The position numbers and the translations under genes were made by a program. The notes beneath the pieces are model-generated. The model worked only from the letters and a program-made list of their open reading frames with translations, searched no databases and was not told the DNA's origin. From positions 46,848 through 110,847 of the forward strand of contig CAMBKU010000001.1 in the NCBI GenBank assembly GCA_945868305.1: a stretch of DNA of 64,000 nucleotides. Reading direction: 5' to 3'. The stretch comes from an uncultured Lachnospiraceae bacterium (GTDB lineage: Bacteria > Bacillota > Clostridia > Lachnospirales > Lachnospiraceae). Below, piece by piece: positions 35,080 to 42,741 of the stretch (positions are counted from its first letter, which is position 1; every line of letters starts with the position of its first letter).

Positions 35080-35125
35080 TTGTGACCTTTCGACTATAAA
35101 GAGAGTTAATTGATTTCAGCCAATA

Positions 35126-35154
35126 GAATAACATAGCAGTTAAAGGTGCGTCAA
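35126..35154 (-). promoter_or_regulatory. Promoter of the ECF sigma gene
   Basis: On the minus strand TTGACG (35154-35149), 17 bases, TTATTC (35131-35126). It diverges from the serine dehydratase promoter 15 bases away. Confidence 0.6.
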
Positions 35155-35168
35155 GAATCGCACTTTTC

Positions 35169-35197
35169 TTGACAAAACGGTTACGACTGGTTACGAT
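35169..35197 (+). promoter_or_regulatory. Serine dehydratase promoter with GGTTACGA direct repeat
   Basis: TTGACA (35169-35174), 17 bases, TACGAT (35192-35197). Between and over the -10 lie two copies of GGTTACGA (35179-35186, 35189-35196) exactly 10 bp apart, a likely binding site for a regulator on one DNA face. Confidence 0.6.
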
Positions 35198-35282
35198 GAT
35201 AGAAGTTAAAAATATGTACATAAAGACAAGGTCAGTCAGGAAAACTAGGATTGTCGGATGATGCGGACAGGAGGAAATGCGG

Positions 35283-35948
35283 ATGAATATCATGGATATT
35301 ATTGGCCCCGTTATGGTAGGACCGTCCAGCTCCCATACAGCGGGGGCAGTGAAGATAGGACAGATTTCAAGGAAGCTTTTGGCAGAGCAGGTACGCCAGG
35401 CGGAAATCTATTTTCATGGTTCTTTTCTGGCGACCGGAAGAGGACACGGTACGGACCGGGCGCTGATTGCCGGACTGCTTGGTATGGCGGTGGATAATGA
35501 AAATATTCCGAACAGTTTTGAAGCGGCGAAAAAGGAAGGATTAGAATTTACCTTTCGTGGTATTGATCTGGGAGACGCCCATCCGAATACCGTAAAGATG
35601 TATTTAACCGGGGAGAGCGGAAGAAAACTGGAAATTGTGGCGGCATCCATTGGTGGTGGTCAGATACGGATATGTGAGATAGACGGACTTAACGCTAATT
35701 TCTGTGGGGATTATCCAACACTTATCGTTCACAATTTAGACCAGCCCGGTCATGTTACCGAGGTGACTTCTATGTTGGCGCATAAGTCGGTCAATATTGC
35801 TACCATGCAGCTTTACAGAGATTCAAGGGGCGGTAATGCAGTTATGGTTATTGAGTGTGACCAGGAGGTGCCGCGCGAGTCTATCCGGTGGCTGGAACAT
35901 CTGGAAGGAATTGAAAAAGTAACCTATTTAAGCCTGGAGGAAGCATAA
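35283..35948 (+). CDS. sdaAB: L-serine ammonia-lyase, iron-sulfur-dependent, beta subunit
   Basis: This is the 221-residue smaller subunit of the [4Fe-4S] serine dehydratase that turns L-serine into pyruvate and ammonia. The N-terminal domain has IIGPVMVGPSSSHTAGAVKIG, and the C-terminal ACT-like domain runs from about 145 (LIVHNLDQPGHVTEVTSMLA). The ATG at 35283 is 8 bases from AGGAGG; the ATG at 35277 is only 2 bases from it. The stop overlaps the alpha subunit start by 1 base, so the subunits are translated together. Confidence 0.96.
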   Translation: MNIMDIIGPVMVGPSSSHTAGAVKIGQISRKLLAEQVRQAEIYFHGSFLATGRGHGTDRALIAGLLGMAVDNENIPNSFEAAKKEGLEFTFRGIDLGDAHPNTVKMYLTGESGRKLEIVAASIGGGQIRICEIDGLNANFCGDYPTLIVHNLDQPGHVTEVTSMLAHKSVNIATMQLYRDSRGGNAVMVIECDQEVPRESIRWLEHLEGIEKVTYLSLEEA

Positions 35949-36826
35949 TGTATAAATCACTGGAAGAAATCGTAAGTGCAGCAGAAAAAAGCAGTTTTTA
36001 TGAGGCGGTTTTACAGGATGACTGTAAGGAGCGCGGAATCGAAAAAGAAGAATCGAAAAAGCAGATGCGTGCCATGTATGAAGCAATGAAGAATGCAGAT
36101 GACAATTATGACGGCACGTTAGTTTCCGCAAGCGGTCTTGCAGGGACGGATGGAGAAAAGTTAGCAAAGGCGAGGATGGAAAAGAAGCTGCTTTGCGGGG
36201 ATTTTATAGGACTTGTGATGGAAAAGGCGGTAAAAATGGGAGAATCTAACGCCTGTATGAAACGGATTGTGGCAGCTCCTACAGCCGGTTCCTGCGGGGT
36301 ATTGCCTGCCGTGTTACTTTCATTGGAGGAGGCAAAGGGCTATTCTATAGAGCAGATGACAGAGGCGCTTTATGTGGCAGCGGGTATCGGAGGTGTAATC
36401 GCAAGCCGGGCTTTTATTGCCGGAGCAGCCGGAGGGTGCCAGGCGGAAATCGGTTCTGCTTCTGCTATGGCAGCAGGAGCAGTGACCTGGCTGGCAGGTG
36501 GAACAGAAGAACAGATTTGTCATGCGGCAGCGCTGGCGTTAAAGAGTCTTTTGGGACTTGCCTGTGATCCGGTGGCAGGCCTGGTGGAAGTGCCCTGTAT
36601 CAAACGAAATGTAATTGGAGCAGTAAATGCGCTTACCGCCTCTGACATGGTAATGGCAGGGATAAAAAGTTATATTCCGCCGGATGAAGTCATAGATGCG
36701 ATGAGAAACATCGGGCGCAATATGCCATCCTGTCTGAAAGAGACCGGAGAGGGTGGGCTTGCAGTGACACCAACCGGAATGCAGGTGAAAGAAAAACTGC
36801 CAAACTTTATGGAGGAGAGAAAGTAG
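35948..36826 (+). CDS. sdaAA: L-serine ammonia-lyase, iron-sulfur-dependent, alpha subunit
   Basis: This 292-residue catalytic subunit has the conserved APTAGSCGVLPAVLL segment and the later CDPVAGLVEVPCIKRN motif, whose cysteines bind the oxygen-labile [4Fe-4S] cluster. The split alpha/beta form is the usual one in anaerobic Clostridia. The next gene begins 2 bases after the stop. Confidence 0.96.
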   Translation: MYKSLEEIVSAAEKSSFYEAVLQDDCKERGIEKEESKKQMRAMYEAMKNADDNYDGTLVSASGLAGTDGEKLAKARMEKKLLCGDFIGLVMEKAVKMGESNACMKRIVAAPTAGSCGVLPAVLLSLEEAKGYSIEQMTEALYVAAGIGGVIASRAFIAGAAGGCQAEIGSASAMAAGAVTWLAGGTEEQICHAAALALKSLLGLACDPVAGLVEVPCIKRNVIGAVNALTASDMVMAGIKSYIPPDEVIDAMRNIGRNMPSCLKETGEGGLAVTPTGMQVKEKLPNFMEERK

Positions 36827-36828
36827 AA

Positions 36829-37305
36829 ATGGGAAAAGAAGCAAAGACCAATGCCATGCGGATTTTGGAACGAAACAGCATTTCCTACGAGGTATTGAAT
36901 TATGAATGTGATGAATTTATTGACGGCATGCATACCGCGGAGCTGACAGGAGCCCCGGTGGAGCAGAGTTTTAAGACGCTTGTGATGCAGGGTAAAAGCG
37001 GTCAGTATTATGTCTATGTTGTGCCGATTGCAGAGGAGGTAGATTTGAAAGCAGCGGCAAAGACTGTCGGAGAAAAATCCGTGGAAATGATTCATGTCAA
37101 AGACATCACAAAGATAACAGGCTATGTCCGGGGAGGGTGCAGTCCGCTTGGAATGAAAAAAGCTTTTCCGACAGTGGTGCATGAATCAGCAAAAGAGTAT
37201 GATAAAATCTATATCAGCGGCGGCAGGATAGGGACAACCATTGTGCTGGCACCGGAGGATTTGATGAAAGTGATAAACGCATCTTATGCCAATATAATTC
37301 AATAG
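36829..37305 (+). CDS. ybaK: Cys-tRNA(Pro)/Cys-tRNA(Cys) deacylase, YbaK/EbsC type
   Basis: This 158-residue protein hydrolyses mischarged Cys-tRNA(Pro). It has the YbaK fold with TNAMRILERNSISYEVLNYE at the start, VEQSFKTLVMQGKSGQYYV with the conserved Lys, then GYVRGGCSPLGMKKAFPTVV with the typical G-x-x-S/C-P-x-G-x-K loop, and ISGGRIGTTIVLAPEDL. Its start is preceded by GGAGAGA within the sdaAA end, and it is part of the serine dehydratase operon. Confidence 0.94.
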   Translation: MGKEAKTNAMRILERNSISYEVLNYECDEFIDGMHTAELTGAPVEQSFKTLVMQGKSGQYYVYVVPIAEEVDLKAAAKTVGEKSVEMIHVKDITKITGYVRGGCSPLGMKKAFPTVVHESAKEYDKIYISGGRIGTTIVLAPEDLMKVINASYANIIQ

Positions 37306-37386
37306 ATTTTATAGCGGGAAAGTGTTATACTTCTGATTGGAGGTGTGCAACGGTGCGCAGACCAGAAAAGAGGAAGGGGTATCAGA

Positions 37387-37965
37387 ATGAAAGAAATCTT
37401 AAGAAAAATTAAGGCAGATGTTATTCTGTCAGCAGTTTTGTGTATTGTACTTGGTATCATTCTGTTTCTGTATACGGAGCAGGCTACCAGTCTTTTTTGT
37501 AAGTTGCTGGCGGTGGTATTGATTATTATGGGAGCTGCTCATCTTATTACATATTTTACAGACCGGGTGGGGAATAATCTAAGACTAATCGGCGGAATTA
37601 TCGTTTTGCTGCTTGGGCTATGGATATTCATTAATCCGCGAATTATCATTAATCTGATTCCGGCGGTCATTGGAGCTATTTTGTTTTTGCACGGCGTTGA
37701 GGATTTGCGGCTTGCTATGGAGGCAAAAAACGGCAGCAGTTCAGGCTGGATTTCGTGTCTGGTGCTTGCTATCGTAAATCTTGTTATTGGTGTTCTTTTA
37801 ATCGTGAAGGCATTTGAGGCGGCGCAGATTGCCTTTAAATTGATTGGCATTGCGCTTGTTTATGACGGAATATCAGATCTCTGGATCGTTTCTAGAGCTG
37901 CAAAGGCGGCAAAAGATGCAGAGCAGGAAATAAATGCAATCGATACCGAAGGAAAAGAAGTGTAA
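37387..37965 (+). CDS. DUF308/HdeD-like membrane protein
   Basis: This 192-residue protein starts at 37387 after AAGGGG. It has about six hydrophobic helices in three pairs, each pair like ILSAVLCIVLGIILFLYTEQ followed by LLAVVLIIMGAAHLI. This repeated pattern is that of the HdeD/DUF308 family, linked to acid stress in enteric bacteria but of unknown activity here. Its C-terminal tail is charged and cytoplasmic. Confidence 0.85.
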   Translation: MKEILRKIKADVILSAVLCIVLGIILFLYTEQATSLFCKLLAVVLIIMGAAHLITYFTDRVGNNLRLIGGIIVLLLGLWIFINPRIIINLIPAVIGAILFLHGVEDLRLAMEAKNGSSSGWISCLVLAIVNLVIGVLLIVKAFEAAQIAFKLIGIALVYDGISDLWIVSRAAKAAKDAEQEINAIDTEGKEV

Positions 37966-37986
37966 TAAAAAGGAAAGTGATTTTAT

Positions 37987-38217
37987 ATGCGCAGAATGGA
38001 ATTTAAAATGGAACGTACCGGGTTGTTGGAGGTTGGTGATGTACTTCCGGTGACGGAGGGAAAACTACCCAATTCTTATTATTATAATCTGGGAAATTCC
38101 TATGCAATGTCTGCAAATTATAAATTTTCGGAGCGCTTAAAGTCCAGAGAGGGCAAGGTCGTAAATATTGAGGAGACACCGAAGGGCTTTTTTGTGACAG
38201 TGGAATTTGACGAATAA
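37987..38217 (+). CDS. Small conserved-looking protein of unknown function (76 aa)
   Basis: This 76-residue soluble protein has a good ribosome site (AAAGGAAAGTGA) and codon use like its neighbours. It reads LEVGDVLPVTEGKLPNSYYYNLGNSYAMSANYKFSERLKSREGKVV, then a beta-like end GFFVTVEFDE. No family was recognised. The closely spaced genes on both sides point to a shared transcript with the DUF308 and SseB-domain genes. Confidence 0.7.
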   Translation: MRRMEFKMERTGLLEVGDVLPVTEGKLPNSYYYNLGNSYAMSANYKFSERLKSREGKVVNIEETPKGFFVTVEFDE

Positions 38218-38248
38218 ACATTACCAGAAAAACAAAAGGAGAACCAGA

Positions 38249-39235
38249 ATGGATCATACAAATTCAGAACCGAACAATACAAATGGAGCGAAGATGCCGG
38301 ATAATACTAAGTTGGAGGAAGTTTTAAAAAACTATGCGAAGGAACAGAATCAGGATAATCTATCGGCTGTTTTAAACAGCTTACGGTATGCGCATCTGTT
38401 CGTGCCGGCAGTTTTTCCGGAAGGAACGGATTTGACTTTCTTAAAAGAAGCAAAACAGGGAGAGAGAGTTAATATTCCGCAGGGAATCACACCGCTTCCT
38501 AGTATTTTAAAAAATCAAAAAGGGGAGCAGTATCTGCCTCTGTATACCAAAAAAGAGGAAATTCCAAAAGATCAGAAGTTCCATACGATTTTGGAGGTGA
38601 CTTTCCGCGGAAGTTACATGATGGTATTACGAGAAGGTTCTAAGCTGGAAGGGTTGGCATTAAATCCATTTCATGAGAATATTCTTGTAAAGAAAACACT
38701 TCTGGAAAAGTTAAAGGTTCAGGACGATAAGCTTATGGAAGGAAAGAAGGTCGTGAAGCTTTCTGCGGAGCAGTATCATGCACTGGTACGTCGTAATCTG
38801 GAACTTAAGACCATACCTCATATGCTGTTTGAAGATGGTGATAAATTTACAAAGGAGCTTTGCGAAGGCAGGGAAGCTTATGTCAGTGAGCTTTACCGGA
38901 ATGCGTTTCCAAAAGAGCCGGGGGCACCTTATACGGCAGAAGATTTTGAATTTATGGCATTAAATGTCAGAGAGGATTTGCTTTTAATTCGTGTGGATTT
39001 GCCGGAAAAAGGGCTGGTTCCGGGGCTATGTCACAGGGTCTACCTTGCATGGAATGAACAGGCGAAAAAGGCATATTATTTTACGATTGAAAAAACGCCG
39101 AAAAAAGAGGAACATGCTATGGGACGGGTGGATGAAACCGGAAAACGCATCGACTGCGGCATGGCACCTGTGGAAGGTGCGGAAATTCAGAGCGTATTAG
39201 ATCTCATTGATGAGGAGAAAATCGAGGCAAATTAA
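38249..39235 (+). CDS. SseB-domain protein
   Basis: This 328-residue cytoplasmic protein has a low-complexity Asn-rich start (1-25) followed by an SseB N-terminal-like domain (about 27-130): LEEVLKNYAKEQNQDNLSAVL, AHLFVPAVFP, LPLYTKKEEI and LEGLALNPFHENILV. SseB domains occur in enhanced-serine-sensitivity proteins of unclear mechanism. Residues 170-320 are less familiar. The start at 38249 follows AAAGGAG. The next gene starts on the base after its stop. Confidence 0.82.
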   Translation: MDHTNSEPNNTNGAKMPDNTKLEEVLKNYAKEQNQDNLSAVLNSLRYAHLFVPAVFPEGTDLTFLKEAKQGERVNIPQGITPLPSILKNQKGEQYLPLYTKKEEIPKDQKFHTILEVTFRGSYMMVLREGSKLEGLALNPFHENILVKKTLLEKLKVQDDKLMEGKKVVKLSAEQYHALVRRNLELKTIPHMLFEDGDKFTKELCEGREAYVSELYRNAFPKEPGAPYTAEDFEFMALNVREDLLLIRVDLPEKGLVPGLCHRVYLAWNEQAKKAYYFTIEKTPKKEEHAMGRVDETGKRIDCGMAPVEGAEIQSVLDLIDEEKIEAN

Positions 39236-40834
39236 ATGGAGAGAATAAAAACAGACCAGATAGGTTATCAATTAGAAGAAACAAAAAAGGCAGTGTTCCC
39301 ATGTGTGGGACACTGCGCTTTTGTTGTTATGAACATTTCTACCAATGATATTGTGTATCAGGGGACGACGGGAGATTTGATATTTCACGGCCCTTCCGGG
39401 CAGAAAGTAAGCGTCGGAGATTTTTCCACAGTTACGGCACCCGGGGCTTATTGTATTTTTAGTGATGAACTGGAGCCTTCTTATCCGTTTCAAATTGGAG
39501 ATGGGGCTTACTTTCCGGTTCTGATAGATTTGTTTCGGATGTTTTATTTACAGCGATGCGGAATGCGTCTGAAAAAGGAGTATGCGAGGGAGTATGCACA
39601 CGCCTGCTGTCATGCTGCGGAAGCGGTGGTATATGGAACAAATGAGAAAAAGGAAGTGAATGGTGGTTGGCATGATGCGGGAGATTATGGCAGATATGTA
39701 GTGGCAGGAGCAGTTGCGGTCGCGGATTTGCTGCTTGCGTGGCAGGAGAACCAGCCTCTTTTTGACCGTCCTTATCAGATTCCGAACAATTCGGGATTAC
39801 CGGATTTTTTGGAGGAAATAAAATATGAACTGGACTGGATGTTAAAGATGCAGGATGAGAAAACCGGGGGCGTTTATCATAAAGTGACCTGCGAGAGATT
39901 TCCTGGATTTGTTATGCCGGAAAAGGAGACAGAGCAGCTTGTCATTTCGCCGATTTCCTCGACAGCTACGGCAGATTTTGCCGGGGTTTTTGCGTTGGCA
40001 TATGAGGTATATCGGGAGTTTGATAAAGAATATGCAAATAAGTGTCTGTCGGCAGCAAAATCTGCCTATGAAGCACTTTTATTGCTGCCCAGTGAAGATG
40101 GATTTCATAATCCGGAAGGTATTGTTACCGGTGAATATGGAGATTCCTGTGACGTGGATGAACGGTATTGGGCAAGTGCTGAACTGTACCGGGCAACCGG
40201 AGAAAAACGCTATCACGATGAGTTTAAAAAGCTTGCTGAAAAAAAGATATGGCATGGTTTTGGATGGGAAGATGTCGGAAGCTTTGGGAATCATGCGTAT
40301 CTTGCCTGTGAATATCCGGTGGATGATGCGCTTTGGCATACTATAAAAAAGAGTGTAACAGGTCTGGGAGAGCAGATTTTAGAAAATTGTAAATCAGATG
40401 CCTATGGGATTTCATTAGAACAGGACGAATACATTTGGGGAAGCAATATGCTGGCGGCAAATCGCGGTCTGCAGCTTTGTGAAGCATATCATTATAAAAA
40501 GAACAAAGAGTTTATGCAGGCGGCCAAAGACCAGGTGCATTATTTGTTTGGGAAAAACCCGTTGGATATCTGCTACGTGACAGGAGCAGGCAGTGCGTCA
40601 CCAGAGCATCCTCACCACAGACCGTCAGCAGCAAAGAAAAAGGCAATGCCGGGGATGTTAGTGGGAGGTCCGGACAGTGGACTTCATGATGACAAGGCGG
40701 CAGAGATGTTAAAAGATGTGCCACCTGCAAAATGCTATATAGATGAACTTGAGAGCTATTCCACAAACGAGATTACAATTTACTGGAATGCGCCACTGAT
40801 TTATCTGATTGCGTGTATCCAGAAGGAAAAATGA
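39236..40834 (+). CDS. Glycoside hydrolase family 9 enzyme without signal peptide
   Basis: This 532-residue protein has an N-terminal Ig-like CelD domain (about 1-90) and an (alpha/alpha)6 GH9 catalytic domain. The nucleophile/base segment GGWHDAGDYGRYV is at about 143, HPHHRPS is near 457 and the proton-donor region ELESYSTNEITIYWNAPLIYL is at the C-terminus. GH9 enzymes cut beta-1,4-glucans. There is no signal peptide or anchor, so this one should act in the cytoplasm on imported oligosaccharides, as exo-acting GH9 glucosaminidases/glucosidases do. No sugar transporter is adjacent. Its stop is followed within 1 base by the next start. Confidence 0.93.
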   Translation: MERIKTDQIGYQLEETKKAVFPCVGHCAFVVMNISTNDIVYQGTTGDLIFHGPSGQKVSVGDFSTVTAPGAYCIFSDELEPSYPFQIGDGAYFPVLIDLFRMFYLQRCGMRLKKEYAREYAHACCHAAEAVVYGTNEKKEVNGGWHDAGDYGRYVVAGAVAVADLLLAWQENQPLFDRPYQIPNNSGLPDFLEEIKYELDWMLKMQDEKTGGVYHKVTCERFPGFVMPEKETEQLVISPISSTATADFAGVFALAYEVYREFDKEYANKCLSAAKSAYEALLLLPSEDGFHNPEGIVTGEYGDSCDVDERYWASAELYRATGEKRYHDEFKKLAEKKIWHGFGWEDVGSFGNHAYLACEYPVDDALWHTIKKSVTGLGEQILENCKSDAYGISLEQDEYIWGSNMLAANRGLQLCEAYHYKKNKEFMQAAKDQVHYLFGKNPLDICYVTGAGSASPEHPHHRPSAAKKKAMPGMLVGGPDSGLHDDKAAEMLKDVPPAKCYIDELESYSTNEITIYWNAPLIYLIACIQKEK

Positions 40835-40835
40835 G

Positions 40836-41999
40836 ATGCAAAAGATTTTAATTTACCGATGGAATTCTTACAATGATCTGGATATTGAACAAACTTTTCG
40901 GATACTGGGATATGAAGTAGACAGTGTGGAACGGAAGAAAAAGACTTATGACAGAGATGTGGAGTTCGAGAGTGAATTGACAGAAAAAATAAAAAAAGAG
41001 AAATATGCATTCTTTTTTACAATGAATTATTTTCCGGCAATCTCCAATCTTTGCGAGAGGCTGAGTCTTCGTTATGTCTGTTGGACTTGTGATAATCCAT
41101 TGATAGGGATGTATGACAAATCTGTGTTTAATGATTGTAATGTGATTTTTACCTTTGATAAAAGTAACTATCTGGAATTTCACGCACGGGGCGTAAAGAA
41201 TATTTATTATATGCCGCTTGCAGTAAATACAGGGAGGATAGATGCACTGATTGCGGAGCGACAGCCAGGGTATCAGGATGAGATTTCTTTTGTGGGAAGT
41301 CTCTATACTGATCGGAATACTTATGATAACATAAAAGATACATTTCCTGAAGAATTGCGGGGGTATCTGGATGGTGTGATACAGGCCAGACTTATTGTGC
41401 CGGATAATCAGATTGTAGAAGAAATGCTGACACCGGATATTCTTGAAAAAATCGGGGAAAATTACCGTCTGGAAAAATCAGAGGATTCCTTTTCTGATTT
41501 GGGACTTATTTTTTCTACAACAGTGCTCGGATTTAAAATTGCATCGGTGGAACGGAAACAGGCGCTGATTGCTTTATCAAAAAAATACCCGGTGTCGGTT
41601 TATAATCGGGAAAAAACAAATGGGCTACTTCGTGTCTGCAACAAGGGTCCGGTGGATTATTGGCAGCAAATGCCTTTTGTGTTTGCAGGCAGTAAGATAA
41701 ACCTGAATTTTACAATTCCGAACATTAAGACCGGACTCCCGCTTCGGATTTTTGATGTGCTTGGAGCAGGAGGTTTTCTGCTTACCAATTTTCAGCCGGA
41801 AATACCGAGCTTTTTTGAAGACGGCAAAGATCTGGTTTGTTTTTCTGGTGAGCAGGATTTGATGGAGAAAGCAGGTTATTACTTGAGCCATGATAAGGAA
41901 CGGGAACAGATAGCCCAAAACGGGCAGGCGAAGGTAAAGCAGTTTCACACTTATTTGCTACGAGTAAAGGAAATGCTTGACATAATTGAAAAAATATAA
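40836..41999 (+). CDS. CgeB-like glycosyltransferase
   Basis: This 387-residue protein starts at 40836 after AGAAGGAA. It has a DUF3880-like N-terminal half (AFFFTMNYFPAISNLCERLSLRYVCWTCDNPL) and a C-terminal Glyco_trans_1_2-like half (INLNFTIPNIKTGLPLRIFDVLGAGGFLLTNFQPEI). This layout is found in spore-surface CgeB and in glycan-decorating enzymes of Clostridia. It lies 1 base after the GH9 gene. Donor and acceptor are unknown. A role in flagellin or coat glycosylation is possible but not shown. Confidence 0.82.
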   Translation: MQKILIYRWNSYNDLDIEQTFRILGYEVDSVERKKKTYDRDVEFESELTEKIKKEKYAFFFTMNYFPAISNLCERLSLRYVCWTCDNPLIGMYDKSVFNDCNVIFTFDKSNYLEFHARGVKNIYYMPLAVNTGRIDALIAERQPGYQDEISFVGSLYTDRNTYDNIKDTFPEELRGYLDGVIQARLIVPDNQIVEEMLTPDILEKIGENYRLEKSEDSFSDLGLIFSTTVLGFKIASVERKQALIALSKKYPVSVYNREKTNGLLRVCNKGPVDYWQQMPFVFAGSKINLNFTIPNIKTGLPLRIFDVLGAGGFLLTNFQPEIPSFFEDGKDLVCFSGEQDLMEKAGYYLSHDKEREQIAQNGQAKVKQFHTYLLRVKEMLDIIEKI

Positions 42000-42067
42000 G
42001 AAAAACAGTATAATACAGGTGTCATGAATAATATTGATACAAATGAGAGGAAGAAGGGGGAAATCTC

Positions 42068-42400
42068 ATGAAGGCGCAGGAATTTATCGAAACCTATCAG
42101 ACACAGTTTTCGCAGTATTGCCCCTGCATCGTTACAGCAGAAGGGGAAGTGATAGAATGTGCGAGCGGACATACGGAGGCTTTACAGAAGTTATTTGAAA
42201 AGCTATATCCGGGAGAGACAGTGCCGAAGGAAGTTATGCCGATGCAGTATCTGATTGTGCAGACGGGGGCAGCAGTTGTGGATTTTGAAAATCAGGTCTA
42301 CAGTGGAAAATTGACGGATGGACAGAAAGAGGCATTGCGGATTCTGGCGGATGCAGGCATGATAGAAATCCATTTGGCTGATATTCACGGAAAATATTGA
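42068..42400 (+). CDS. Hypothetical protein (110 aa)
   Basis: This 110-residue soluble protein has an AAGGGGG ribosome site. It starts MKAQEFIETYQTQFSQY, has a Cys pair near 18-20, and contains LYPGETVPKEVMPMQYLIVQTGAAVVDFENQVYSGKLTDGQ. No family was recognised. It is followed, almost without gap, by another small gene of unknown function and then a terminator, so the two probably act together. Confidence 0.65.
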   Translation: MKAQEFIETYQTQFSQYCPCIVTAEGEVIECASGHTEALQKLFEKLYPGETVPKEVMPMQYLIVQTGAAVVDFENQVYSGKLTDGQKEALRILADAGMIEIHLADIHGKY

Positions 42401-42438
42401 GCAGAAAAATAGAAAAAGAAACGGAGTATAGAGAACAT

Positions 42439-42675
42439 ATGATAAATCCAGCAAAATTATTTCAAATAAAAAGTGCGTGGGATACTTTTTCAGCAAATCA
42501 TCCCAAGTTTGCAAAGTTTTTAGGAGCAGCAGGAAAAAGCGGTATCGGGGAAGGAACGATTATTGAAATAAGTATTACGAACGCAACGGGCGAGACAATA
42601 AGCTCCAATTTAAAGTTGACGGAGTCTGATATGCAGTTGTTTCAGACTATAAAAGAAATAGCAGGACAGTCATAA
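42439..42675 (+). CDS. Hypothetical protein (78 aa)
   Basis: This 78-residue protein reads MINPAKLFQIKSAWDTFSANHPKFAKFLGAAGKSG and ends with a beta-like TIIEISITNATGETISSNLKLTESDMQLF. The start is uncertain: ATG 42439 is likely, while an in-frame TTG at 42397 would overlap the upstream gene. No family was recognised. The strong terminator directly behind supports a real, expressed gene. Confidence 0.6.
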   Translation: MINPAKLFQIKSAWDTFSANHPKFAKFLGAAGKSGIGEGTIIEISITNATGETISSNLKLTESDMQLFQTIKEIAGQS

Positions 42676-42688
42676 ATTATCTGTAGAG

Positions 42689-42718
42689 AAAAAAGAGTGC
42701 CGTAAGGCACTCTTTTTT
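42689..42718. terminator. Bidirectional terminator
   Basis: AAAAAAGAGTGCC (42689-42701), GTAA loop, GGCACTCTTTTTT (42706-42718): a perfect 13-bp stem between convergent genes. Confidence 0.93.
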
Positions 42719-42741
42719 GTTGGCATGCAATCAGATGCAGT

